From Burkholderiales bacterium (GTDB lineage: Bacteria; Pseudomonadota; Gammaproteobacteria; Burkholderiales; Burkholderiaceae_C): DNA of 59,285 nt. The notes below the pieces were generated by a model. The model had not been told where the DNA came from. It did no database searches and worked only from the letters and a program-made list of their open reading frames with translations. The stretch is taken from positions 1 to 59,285 of the forward strand of contig RXJW01000103.1 of NCBI GenBank assembly GCA_003963005.1. Direction: 5' to 3'. The position numbers and the translations under genes were made by a program. Shown in pieces: positions 43,539 through 52,151 of this stretch (the first letter of the stretch is position 1; the number at the start of each line of letters is the position of its first letter).

Positions 43539-45773
43539 ATGTCCCAACCCTTCAGCAAGAGCCAGATTGCCTTGGCCGCCATCGCTGCACTCGGCAGCGC
43601 CGCGTTCATCGCCTCCCCCATCGCGACTGCCGCCGGCAAGACTGCAGGCAAGTACGTGTCGGGTGACTTCCACAACCACACCACCTGCTCGGACGGCTCC
43701 ATCTCCATGCAGAAGCTGGTGAAGAAGGTCACCGACAGGACATCGGATTCCCCTTGGGGTCTGGACTGGTTCGTGCAGGCTGGCCACGGCGGCAACGGCA
43801 ACCGCAATTGCACCCTCGTTGAAGACGCGTCGCTCTCCACGCCGGCCTATCCCTACGTCGCTGGCCAGGGTCCCACGACGACCTGGACCGCCAGCATCGG
43901 TGCGGCCAACATCAAGGGCAACGGCGGTGGCGTTGGCGGGACCGGCAACATGTGGCGCTGGCAGTCGCTGCAGGAGTTCCAGTACCCGGTGATGGAGTAC
44001 CTGTCCGCGTACAAGAACCTGCCGCTCTTCATCGGCCTGGAGTCGGTCGTCGCCGGCCACGAGCACAGCTCGATGTCGGTCATCACCGGCCAGATGCCCA
44101 CCAGCCTCGACAATGTCACCCTGCCCACCACCCCCGGCTACACGGCGTTGGGCAATGCCACCGCGCTGGCCCAGTGGTCGTACTGCTTCGACCGCAACGA
44201 CACGGACTTGAGCCGCGGCAACGTGACCGGGTCGACGGTCGGCAACAACTGGGACTGCACCAACCCCGCGAGCGCTGACTCGACGTCCAGCACGCTGGGC
44301 TGGAGCACCACGGGCCGCAAGCTCGTGCAGCCCAGTGGCACGGGCACCGGCAGCAAGGGTCACCTCAAGACGGTCGAGGCCCTGAAGTGGATGGCCAACT
44401 TCCACGGCCAGGGCAGCTACTACGTGCCCGCCCACCTGGAGCGCGCGGGCCCGTTCAATCCGGACGGCAACAACGGCTACAACATCGAGCACCTGCGCAA
44501 CTTCAACAACGCGGCCCCGAACGTCGCGTTCGGCTTCGAGTCGCAGCCGGGTCACGGCGCGGCCAACAACCGCGGCGAGTACCAGGTCAAGCGCAACAAC
44601 ATCGGCGGGGTGCTGACCGACTCCGTCGGTGGCACGACCTATGGCGGCACGGGCGTCTATGCCGCCCAGGTCGGCGGCGTGTGGGATGCGCTGCTCGGCG
44701 AAGGCCGCAACTGGTGGTTCTTCGCCAGCTCCGACTGGCACAACCGCGGCCAGTTCGGCCCGGATGACCGCCGCTCCACGCAGGACTTCTACCCCGGCGA
44801 ATACCAGCGCACCTACGTCATGGTGCGCAACGGCGCCGACAAGCTGCGCCCGCAGACCATCGTCGATGGCCTGCGCACCGGCAATGCCTGGTCGGCCTCG
44901 GGCCAGTTGATCGACCGCCTGGCCTTCGTCGCCTGCACCTCCTACCCCGGCATCGGTGCCCGCACCAACGCCTCCGTGGAAGCGCTGGCCGTGGCTGCGG
45001 CCACGAACGGCACTGACATCGACAAGGCCGGCTGCGCGACGATGGGTGAAAAGCTGCAGGTCCGCCCGGGTGCTGACATCGTCGTGGCCATCGTGCTGCG
45101 CGACCCGGATGGCGCCAACTACTCGCCCTACACCTTCCCCAACCCGTCCCTGGCGCAAATCGGCGTGAACCAGCCGATGAACCAGCCGGTCCTCGACCAC
45201 GTCGACGTCATCCGTGGCCTGGTGACGGGCTACAAGCAGCCGGGCGACGCCGACTACGCGGGTGAGTGGCCGCGCAACACCGCCTGGCTGAAGGCTGATG
45301 GCACGACGACCGGCCTGGGCTCCGTGCCGGCCGCTGCCAAGAACACGTCCGCGGCGATCCTGAAGACCTTCGGCAACGGCAGCTCCGCCTGGACCGCCTT
45401 CCAGTCCGGTGTCGACAACACCACGTTCCTGAAGATGAGCTTCCGCATTCCGGCCGTGCAAGCCTCGCAATACCTGCGTCTGCGCGGCAGCAACCTGCCG
45501 GCGGCCGTGCCCTTCGAGACCGACGCCAGCGGCAACCCGCTGTCCGACATCTACACGAATGCCAACGACACGACCATGCTGCGCATTCCGTGCAACACGG
45601 TCGGCACGGTGCTGACGGGCAACGCCATCGACGGCTGCCCGGCCCACCTGGCAACGGTGGCCGGCCAGAAGTACGTGTCCTACGACGTCGCCGCCTGGGC
45701 GGACCTCTGGTTCTACAGCAACCCGATCTACGTCGAAGTGGCGAACTCGGTCGCCGTGGCCGGCGTGAAGTGA
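43539..45773 (+). CDS. DUF3604 exported PHP-type protein
   Basis: 744 residues. Signal peptide (LAAIAALGSAAFIASPIATA), then YVSGDFHNHTTCSDGSISM with the HxH motif of PHP-type metal-dependent phosphoesterases, a middle with SVVAGHEHSS, and FFASSDWHNRGQFGPDDR with a further Asp/His. DUF3604 proteins are widespread and poorly characterised; a metal hydrolase is likely. The Asn/Thr/Gly-rich sequence is typical of an exported protein. A terminator follows. Confidence 0.8.
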   Translation: MSQPFSKSQIALAAIAALGSAAFIASPIATAAGKTAGKYVSGDFHNHTTCSDGSISMQKLVKKVTDRTSDSPWGLDWFVQAGHGGNGNRNCTLVEDASLSTPAYPYVAGQGPTTTWTASIGAANIKGNGGGVGGTGNMWRWQSLQEFQYPVMEYLSAYKNLPLFIGLESVVAGHEHSSMSVITGQMPTSLDNVTLPTTPGYTALGNATALAQWSYCFDRNDTDLSRGNVTGSTVGNNWDCTNPASADSTSSTLGWSTTGRKLVQPSGTGTGSKGHLKTVEALKWMANFHGQGSYYVPAHLERAGPFNPDGNNGYNIEHLRNFNNAAPNVAFGFESQPGHGAANNRGEYQVKRNNIGGVLTDSVGGTTYGGTGVYAAQVGGVWDALLGEGRNWWFFASSDWHNRGQFGPDDRRSTQDFYPGEYQRTYVMVRNGADKLRPQTIVDGLRTGNAWSASGQLIDRLAFVACTSYPGIGARTNASVEALAVAAATNGTDIDKAGCATMGEKLQVRPGADIVVAIVLRDPDGANYSPYTFPNPSLAQIGVNQPMNQPVLDHVDVIRGLVTGYKQPGDADYAGEWPRNTAWLKADGTTTGLGSVPAAAKNTSAAILKTFGNGSSAWTAFQSGVDNTTFLKMSFRIPAVQASQYLRLRGSNLPAAVPFETDASGNPLSDIYTNANDTTMLRIPCNTVGTVLTGNAIDGCPAHLATVAGQKYVSYDVAAWADLWFYSNPIYVEVANSVAVAGVK

Positions 45774-45806
45774 CGCAACGCCGAGGCTGAGGCCTGACCG
45801 CACCGA

Positions 45807-45842
45807 AGGGCGCTGCCGCAACGCAGCGCCTTTTCTCTTTTC
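45807..45842 (+). terminator. Terminator after the DUF3604 gene
   Basis: GGCGCTGC/GCAGCGCC stem (45809-45816 and 45823-45830), 6-nt loop, then TTTTCTCTTTTT. Confidence 0.85.
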
Positions 45843-45857
45843 ATGGGAGAGTTTGCG

Positions 45858-46442
45858 ATGAAGACCTGTCTCGCTGCGGCCTTGTTGGCCGCCACAGGCT
45901 GTGTGCATGCAGCCACCGCCTGGGATGAAGCCCTGCAAGGCGACCTGTCGGACAACGGCCTGGCACCGACGGCACTGACGGTGGCCGCCGGCCACAACCT
46001 GGTGATCGGCACGATGGGCAACGCCGGCAACGGCATCGATCGGGACTACTTCAGCTTCACGATTCCCGCCGGCTACGAGTTGTCCGCGCTGTGGCTGCTG
46101 CCGGCGACGGACGTGTCGGGTGGCGCTTCGTTTCTGGCCCTCCAGTCGGGCCCGCAGGTCACCACCAACCCGACCGGCACCGGCGTGGAAGCGCTCTACG
46201 GCTTCAATCACTACGGCGCCGATCTCGTCGGTCAGGACATCCTCACCACCATCGTCGGCCCGCAGAAAGCCCCGCTGCCGGCGGGGACCTGGTCGGTCTG
46301 GATGCAGGAAACCGGCGGCCAGGTTCGCTACGACCTGGACTTCGTGATCACCCCGGCCGTCCCGGAACCGGCCACCGGGCTCAGCCTCGGCGTGGGGCTG
46401 CTGGGCCTGGCTTGTCGTCGTTCTGTCTTGCAGCGTCGATAG
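45858..46442 (+). CDS. PEP-CTERM sorting domain protein
   Basis: 194 residues from ATG 45858; GGGAGAG lies just upstream, and an ATG at 45843 is less likely. Signal MKTCLAAALLAATGCVHA, secreted beta-rich region with RDYFSFTIPAGYELSALWLLPATDVSG, and the C-terminal VPEPATGLSLGVGLLGLACRR. Short gap to the PpiC-like gene suggests shared transcription, though a terminator lies upstream. Confidence 0.8.
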   Translation: MKTCLAAALLAATGCVHAATAWDEALQGDLSDNGLAPTALTVAAGHNLVIGTMGNAGNGIDRDYFSFTIPAGYELSALWLLPATDVSGGASFLALQSGPQVTTNPTGTGVEALYGFNHYGADLVGQDILTTIVGPQKAPLPAGTWSVWMQETGGQVRYDLDFVITPAVPEPATGLSLGVGLLGLACRRSVLQRR

Positions 46443-46477
46443 CATCCGGCGCCTCACGCGATGCCTTCACGCCCGAC

Positions 46478-47335
46478 ATGTCCGCCCAGCTTCCCCTGAC
46501 GCCCGCCACCCGATCCGCGCCGCCGAACCGAAGCCTGCCGGGCTGGGCCCGCGAGCCGCTCCTGCACTTCCTGCTGCTCGGCGCTGCCCTGTTCGGGCTT
46601 GATCACTGGCTCAACGCCGGCAAGGGCGACGCCAACGAGATCGTCATCAGCGCCGAGGTCGACGAGGAAGCCCGGCAGCTCTTCAAGGCCAGGCGCGGCC
46701 AGGAGCCCAACGCCGAAGAGATGACCGCCCTGCGCAAGGTCTGGCTCGACAACGAAGTGCTGTACCGCGAGGGCCTCGCGCTGCAGCTCGACAAGGGTGA
46801 CACCGCCATCCGTGAACGGGTCATCTTCAAGGCGCTCAGCATCGTCGACGGTGGCACCAAGCTGCCCCCGGTGAACGACGACGTGCTGCGCGGCTGGTTC
46901 GAGCAGCACCGCACCAAGTACGACGAGCCTGCGCGCTTCGACTTCCAGGAGGCCGTGCTCGAAGGCAACGCCGGTGAGACGGCCCTGCGCGCCTTCGTGG
47001 AACAGCTCAACAACGGCACGCCGGGTGACGCCAAAGCGGGCCTGCGCGTCTTCAAGGGCCGGCCGCACAGCAATCTGCTGCAGAGCTATGGCGACGACTT
47101 CGCCAAGGCGTTGGAGAGCGCCACGCCCGGCCAGTGGCTGGCACTGAAGTCCCGCGACGGCTGGCACGCCGTGCGCCTGGAGGCCACAACGGCGCCCAAG
47201 CCGGCCAGCTTCGAGGCCCTGCGCGGCGTCGTGCTGCAGGACTGGACCGACGCCACGCTTGCCGAACAACGCAGCGCCGCTGTCACGGCCCTGTCGAAGA
47301 AATACCGGATCAAGGTCGAGGCTGACGCCCGATGA
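46478..47335 (+). CDS. PpiC-like peptidyl-prolyl isomerase-type protein
   Basis: 285 residues. Possible N-terminal anchor helix (LLHFLLLGAALFGLDHWL), then a SurA-like helical part (EEARQLFKARRGQEPNAEEMTALRKVWLDNEVLYREGLAL) and a degenerate parvulin-like domain (YDEPARFDFQEAVLEG). First gene of an operon whose next member overlaps by 4 bp. A periplasmic folding helper is likely. Confidence 0.7.
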   Translation: MSAQLPLTPATRSAPPNRSLPGWAREPLLHFLLLGAALFGLDHWLNAGKGDANEIVISAEVDEEARQLFKARRGQEPNAEEMTALRKVWLDNEVLYREGLALQLDKGDTAIRERVIFKALSIVDGGTKLPPVNDDVLRGWFEQHRTKYDEPARFDFQEAVLEGNAGETALRAFVEQLNNGTPGDAKAGLRVFKGRPHSNLLQSYGDDFAKALESATPGQWLALKSRDGWHAVRLEATTAPKPASFEALRGVVLQDWTDATLAEQRSAAVTALSKKYRIKVEADAR

Positions 47336-48285
47336 GCCGCCTGCTGAAGACACTGTGGGCCCTGGCCCTCATGGTCGCCGCGATGGGCCCAGCCGCGGCC
47401 CACGAGATGACGATGGCCGAGATGCAGCTGCGCGAGACGCAGCGCGGCGAGTTCCTCTGGCAATGGGGCGCCGGTGAGAAGCGGCCCATCTCGCAGGACC
47501 TCACACCCGTCTGGCCGCAAGCCTGCACGGCCGATGCGACCGTGCTACGGTGCGGCGACGCCGGGCTGTCGGGCACGCTGTCCGTCAAGGGCGTGGGCGA
47601 GCGCTACTCGGCCGCCGTGATCCGCGTGTTCTGGCGGGACGGGCAGACGCGCGTCTACACGCTGACCAAGGCCCAGCCCTCGGTCCAGCTCTACGGCGCG
47701 GCCGACGACCCGCGGGGCATAGGCGAGATCGCCAGCGCCTACACGCTGCTCGGCGTCGAGCACATCCTGGGCGGCATCGACCACCTGCTGTTCGTCATCA
47801 GCCTGCTCTTTCTGGTCGGCTTCCAGCGCCGGCTGGTGTGGACGATCACGGCCTTCACGGCCGCCCACAGCCTGACGCTGGCCAGCAGCGCGCTGGGCTG
47901 GCTCACGTTGCGCTCGGCGCCGGTCGAGGCCAGCATCGCGCTGTCGATCGTGCTGGTGGCCGGCGAGGCCCTTCACCGCCGTGACACCGCTGCGCGCCGC
48001 TGGCCCGCAGTCGTCGCCTTCCTGTTCGGCCTCGTCCATGGCCTCGGTTTCGCCGGCGCGCTGCAGGAGATCGGCCTGCCCGAGCAGCATCTGCTCGTGG
48101 CCCTGCTCACCTTCAACGTCGGCGTGGAGCTGGGGCAGCTGATGACGGTCGGCGTCTGCTGGTGCCTGTGGCGCGTGGCGGGGCGCTGGCCGGCAGCGCA
48201 ACGGCTGCGCACGGTGCTGCTGTACGGCATCGGCAGCGTCGCGGCGTACTGGTCGTGGCTGCGGATCGCGGCGGTGCTGGCATGA
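47332..48285 (+). CDS. HupE/UreJ-like membrane protein
   Basis: 317 residues. N-terminal signal, periplasmic domain up to about 130 and then six helices with GVEHILGGIDHLLFVISLL, FTAAHSLTLA and FGLVHGLGFAGAL, whose His residues are those of HupE/UreJ-type nickel-related permeases. A cobalt or nickel role is only by family. The ATG overlaps the PpiC-like stop (ATGA). Confidence 0.8.
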   Translation: MSRLLKTLWALALMVAAMGPAAAHEMTMAEMQLRETQRGEFLWQWGAGEKRPISQDLTPVWPQACTADATVLRCGDAGLSGTLSVKGVGERYSAAVIRVFWRDGQTRVYTLTKAQPSVQLYGAADDPRGIGEIASAYTLLGVEHILGGIDHLLFVISLLFLVGFQRRLVWTITAFTAAHSLTLASSALGWLTLRSAPVEASIALSIVLVAGEALHRRDTAARRWPAVVAFLFGLVHGLGFAGALQEIGLPEQHLLVALLTFNVGVELGQLMTVGVCWCLWRVAGRWPAAQRLRTVLLYGIGSVAAYWSWLRIAAVLA

Positions 48286-48908
48286 AGGACGAGGTCTTCG
48301 GGATCTTCCCGACCCCCATCCAGCGCTCTGCGGGCGCCCTGCCCCGGCCGCTGGTCAACGCGCTCGTCGACCACTTCAGCAGCCAGGCGCTGCAGGCCAA
48401 CAACAGCTCCGACGCCCTGTCGCACACCCGCATGCTGCAGCCCTCGGACAGCCCGCTGCTCGTGCAGGTGGCGGCACTCGTCACACCACGCATCGCCGAG
48501 TTCGGGCGCCACCTGTTCGGCGAGCACCTGGGCTGGGCCATCAAGGAGATGTGGGTCAATGTGCTGGACACCGGCGGCCGCCAGGCAATGCACAACCACG
48601 CCAACAGCTTCGCGTCGGGTGTGGTCTACCTGACCGAGACGCACGAGTCGTCGCGCACGGTGTTCATGAAGTCGCCCGGCGGCCATGACTTCGCACTGAA
48701 GAACGACCATGCCGGGGTCGTGACCGGCCCGTACAACGCCGAGAAGTGGATCAGCCCGGCGCCGAGCCCCGGCGACCTGATCCTCTTCCCGAGCTATCTG
48801 ATGCATGCCGTGCCGCCGAATGCGGGCGGGCGTCGCATCACACTGGCGTTCAATGCCATCCCGACCCGGCTCGAGAGCTGGGGCTACACGCTGAGCTTCA
48901 ACGCTTGA
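48282..48908 (+). CDS. Putative 2OG-Fe(II) oxygenase (TIGR02466-like)
   Basis: 208 residues. IFPTPIQRSAG at the start and KEMWVNVLDTGGRQAMHNHANSFASGVVYL with the candidate iron His, then GDLILFPSYLMHAVPPNAGGRRITLAFN with a second His and Arg for the co-substrate. This is the pattern of the TIGR02466 family. Substrate unknown. Starts in the HupE stop (ATGA). Confidence 0.75.
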   Translation: MKDEVFGIFPTPIQRSAGALPRPLVNALVDHFSSQALQANNSSDALSHTRMLQPSDSPLLVQVAALVTPRIAEFGRHLFGEHLGWAIKEMWVNVLDTGGRQAMHNHANSFASGVVYLTETHESSRTVFMKSPGGHDFALKNDHAGVVTGPYNAEKWISPAPSPGDLILFPSYLMHAVPPNAGGRRITLAFNAIPTRLESWGYTLSFNA

Positions 48909-51334
48909 GCGCCCTCGCCCTGGCCCTGATGGCGGCGTCCGGCTTTGCCGGGCTGGGTTACCAGGTCGTATGGACGCAGCAGCTCGGCCTGGCGCTGGGT
49001 CACGAGGCCGCCGCCGTGCTGGCGGTGGTGGCAGCGTTCTTCGGCGGGCTGTCGCTGGGGGCGCTGCGGCTGGGCCGGCGCATCGAAGCGAGCCGCCAGC
49101 CCGCACGGTGGTACGCGGCCTGCGAAGGGGTCATCGGCGGCTGGGGCGCGGTGCTGATGCTGGCGATGGGGCCGGCCAGCGAGGCCACCCTGAGCCTGAT
49201 CGGTCCCTCGGCGTCGCCGGCCTGGCAGTGGGCCGTGGCCTTCGGCGCCAGCTTCCTGCTGCTGTTGCCCGCCACGGCTGCCATGGGTGCCACGCTGCCC
49301 GCGATGGCCCGCCTGGGGACCGCCCGCGTGGCGCCGCTCTACGCGGCCAACACGTTCGGCGCGGTGGTGGGCGTGCTCGCGACCGCCTTCTGGCTGATTC
49401 CGCAGTGGGGCCTGACGCGCAGCGCCGGGCTGTGCGTGGGCCTGAACCTGGCTTGCGCGGCCGGGGCCGGCATCGCGCTGCGCGCACGGCCCGCGCCTGC
49501 AGCCCTGCAGGCCACCGGGGCCCGTGTGCTGTGGCCGCTGGCCGTGACGGGCCTGCTCGGCATCGCCTACGAAACCCTCGCCGTGCGGGTGCTCAGCCAG
49601 GTGACCGAGGACACCGTCTACACCTTTGCCCTGCTGCTGGCGGTCTATCTGACCGGCAGCGCCCTCGGCGCTGCGGCCCACGCGCGCTGGCCCGCGCTGC
49701 GCCATCGCCAGCGACTGCTGCTGGCGCTCGGCACGAGCGTGCTGCTGGGCATGGCGGCCCTCTGGCACGCCGAGTCGCTGCGCGATGCCCTGCAGCCGGC
49801 AACCTTCGCGAGCGCCTTGGGCACGGAGGCCCTGCTCGCAGCCGCCGTCTTCGGCCTGCCCACGTTCCTGATGGGTGCGCTCTTCTGCCAGCTCTGCGCC
49901 GACGCGCAGGTCGCCGGTGTGCCCTTCAGCCGCGCTCTGGGCGTCAACACCCTGGGCGCGATGGCCGCCGCGCCGCTGTTCGCTGTGGGGCTGACGGCGG
50001 CGTTCGGCCCGAAGCTGGCCTTGGCAGCCGTGGCGGCCGGCTACCTGCTGCTCGCCCCGGCCTGGCGGCGGCCCGTGTGGTGGCTGCCCGCCGGTGCCAC
50101 GCTGGCGGTGGCTGCGCTGGCGCCACCGCTGGCCTTCGTGGACATCCCCGAGGGCGGCCGCCTGCTCAGCTACCGCGACGACCCGCTCGCCGCGGTGAGT
50201 GTGGTCGAAGATGCGGCCGGCGTGACCCGGCTGCGCATCAACAACCGCCAGCAGGAAGGCAGCAGCGCCACCGTCTTCGTGGATGGCCGGCAGGCGCTCG
50301 TGCCCCTGCTGCTGCACGGCGAGGCACGGCGGGCGCTCTTCCTGGGCGTGGGGGCCGGCATCACCTCGGGTGTGGCGGCGCAGCTGCCCGGCTTGCAGGT
50401 CGATGCGGTGGAGCTGCTGCCCGATGTGCTGAGCGCCACCGAGCTGTTCCGCCCGGCGCTCGGCGACGGCCCGCGGCCGCGTGCCATCGTGGCCGATGCG
50501 CGACGCCATGTGCGCACGTCCAGCCAGGCCTACGACGTCATCGTGGCGGACAACTTCCACCCGGCCCGCAGCGGCTCCGGGGCGCTCTACACGGTCGAGC
50601 ACTTCCGTGCCGTGCAGCAGCGGCTCGCACCCGCCGGCCTGTTCTGCCAGTGGCTGCCGCTGCACCAGCTGGACCTGGACACCCTGCGAAGCATCACCGC
50701 GAGCTTTCTGGCCGTCTTTCCCGACGGCGTGGCCGTGCTGGCCAGCCACAGCCTGGACACGCCGACGATCGGCCTCGTGGCGCGCCGCGGTGGCACCCGC
50801 TTCAGCCCCCACGACGCCCCGGCGATGGCCCACCGCTTCGGTCTCGGTGACCCCCTGGCCGTGCTGGGTAGTCTGCTGGCCGACCCGGCCGCGCTGAGGC
50901 GCTTCGCCGAGGCCGCGCCGCTCAACACCGACGATCGCCCCTGGGTGGCCTACCGGGCCCCGCGCATCACCTACGCGCCGGACTCCGCACCGCGAGACCG
51001 CTTGATCGCCTTGCTGGACCAGGTCCGCCTCGATGCCACCGGCCTGCTGCAGCCGCAGGCCCGCACGCTGGCGCCCCGCCTCGCGGCCTACGCCCGGGCG
51101 CGGCGCGACTACCTGGCCCTCGGCCGGCAGACCCGTCCGAGCGCCGACCCGGCCGTGATGCTCGCCCGCGTGGGCCCGCCGCTGCTCGACGTGCTGCGCC
51201 AGAGCCCCGACTTCGAGCCCGCCGCCGAGCCGCTGCGGCGCCTCGCGCAAGCCCTGGCCCCGCAGGACCCGGCCGCCTCGCGGCAAGTGCTCGCCGCCCT
51301 GCACGACATCCGCCCGGACCTCGTCAAGCCCTGA
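48905..51334 (+). CDS. Fused MFS-like/spermidine synthase-like membrane protein
   Basis: 809 residues from TTG 48905, which overlaps the previous stop (TTGA); ATG 48929 is an alternative. The first half (to about 420) has about ten helices; the second half has a Rossmann SAM-type domain: ALFLGVGAGITSGVAA, VDAVELLPDVLSAT, and VIVADNFHPARSGSGALYTVEHF. Such fusions are annotated as spermidine synthase-like; a real polyamine activity is uncertain. A TPR-like helical tail follows. Confidence 0.75.
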   Translation: MSALALALMAASGFAGLGYQVVWTQQLGLALGHEAAAVLAVVAAFFGGLSLGALRLGRRIEASRQPARWYAACEGVIGGWGAVLMLAMGPASEATLSLIGPSASPAWQWAVAFGASFLLLLPATAAMGATLPAMARLGTARVAPLYAANTFGAVVGVLATAFWLIPQWGLTRSAGLCVGLNLACAAGAGIALRARPAPAALQATGARVLWPLAVTGLLGIAYETLAVRVLSQVTEDTVYTFALLLAVYLTGSALGAAAHARWPALRHRQRLLLALGTSVLLGMAALWHAESLRDALQPATFASALGTEALLAAAVFGLPTFLMGALFCQLCADAQVAGVPFSRALGVNTLGAMAAAPLFAVGLTAAFGPKLALAAVAAGYLLLAPAWRRPVWWLPAGATLAVAALAPPLAFVDIPEGGRLLSYRDDPLAAVSVVEDAAGVTRLRINNRQQEGSSATVFVDGRQALVPLLLHGEARRALFLGVGAGITSGVAAQLPGLQVDAVELLPDVLSATELFRPALGDGPRPRAIVADARRHVRTSSQAYDVIVADNFHPARSGSGALYTVEHFRAVQQRLAPAGLFCQWLPLHQLDLDTLRSITASFLAVFPDGVAVLASHSLDTPTIGLVARRGGTRFSPHDAPAMAHRFGLGDPLAVLGSLLADPAALRRFAEAAPLNTDDRPWVAYRAPRITYAPDSAPRDRLIALLDQVRLDATGLLQPQARTLAPRLAAYARARRDYLALGRQTRPSADPAVMLARVGPPLLDVLRQSPDFEPAAEPLRRLAQALAPQDPAASRQVLAALHDIRPDLVKP

Positions 51335-51374
51335 CTGTTGGGCCGGCGTCAGCACCTCGTGGCAAGCTCCAGCC

Positions 51375-52151
51375 ATGCGCTGGGCCTTCATCACCGACAT
51401 TCACGCCAACCGCCAGGCTTTCGAAGCCGTGCTCGCGGACGCCCGCGCGCACGGCGCCACCCGCTTCGCGCTGCTGGGCGACTTCGTCGGCTACGGGGCC
51501 GACCCGGCGTGGGTCGTCGACCAGGTCATGGCCCTGGTGGCGGACGGCGCCATCGCCGTGCAGGGCAACCACGACGAAGCGGTCGCCAACGGCAGCACAC
51601 CCACGATGCACCCCGACGCCCGCGCGGTCATCGACTGGACGCGCGCCCAGCTGAGCGAAGACCAGCTCCGTTTCCTGAGCCGGCTGCCGCTGCAGGTGAA
51701 CGGCGAGCCGGGGCAGTGCCTCTTCGTGCATGCCAATGCCTTCGACCCGAAGCACTGGGAGTACGTGCAAGGGCGCGCCGAAGCCGTGAAGAGCCTGCAC
51801 GCCAGCGCGGCGCGCATCCAGGTCTGCGGCCACATGCATGACCCGATGCTGTTCCACCTGTCCGGGACCGGCAAGGCGGGCGACTTCCGCCCCGTGGCCG
51901 GCGTGCCGATGCCGCTGCCCGCGCACCGCCAGTGGCTCATCATCCCCGGCTCCTGCGGCCAGCCGCGCGACGGCAACCCGGCCGCCTGCTACGCGCTGCT
52001 GGACCCGTCTCGGTCGGAGCTGGATGATGCCCGCATCACCTTCCAGCGCGTCGCCTACGACGTGGACGCCGCCTGCGATGCCCTGCAGGCCACCAGCCTG
52101 CCGCCGCCCATCGCCCATCGCCTCGCCCGGCGACTGACCTACGGGGAATGA
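51375..52151 (+). CDS. Calcineurin-like metallophosphoesterase
   Basis: 258 residues. Metal motifs AFITDIHANRQAFEA (DxH), LLGDFVGYGADP (GD), VQGNHDEAV (GNHD), VHAN and CGHMHDPMLF (GHxH), all complete. Acts on phosphate esters; it could be a protein or nucleotide phosphatase. The next gene, a protein kinase, overlaps its stop by 4 bp, so the pair may act in opposition. Confidence 0.88.
   Translation: MRWAFITDIHANRQAFEAVLADARAHGATRFALLGDFVGYGADPAWVVDQVMALVADGAIAVQGNHDEAVANGSTPTMHPDARAVIDWTRAQLSEDQLRFLSRLPLQVNGEPGQCLFVHANAFDPKHWEYVQGRAEAVKSLHASAARIQVCGHMHDPMLFHLSGTGKAGDFRPVAGVPMPLPAHRQWLIIPGSCGQPRDGNPAACYALLDPSRSELDDARITFQRVAYDVDAACDALQATSLPPPIAHRLARRLTYGE

Noticed and set aside
43518..46457. 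Long open frame on the minus strand, 979 codons
   Set aside because: Antisense to the DUF3604 gene, which has a signal peptide and HxH motif; the opposite frame is a codon-bias shadow.
48884..51400. Long open frame on the minus strand, 838 codons
   Set aside because: Antisense to the MFS-SpeE-like gene; His/Gln/Arg-rich shadow.
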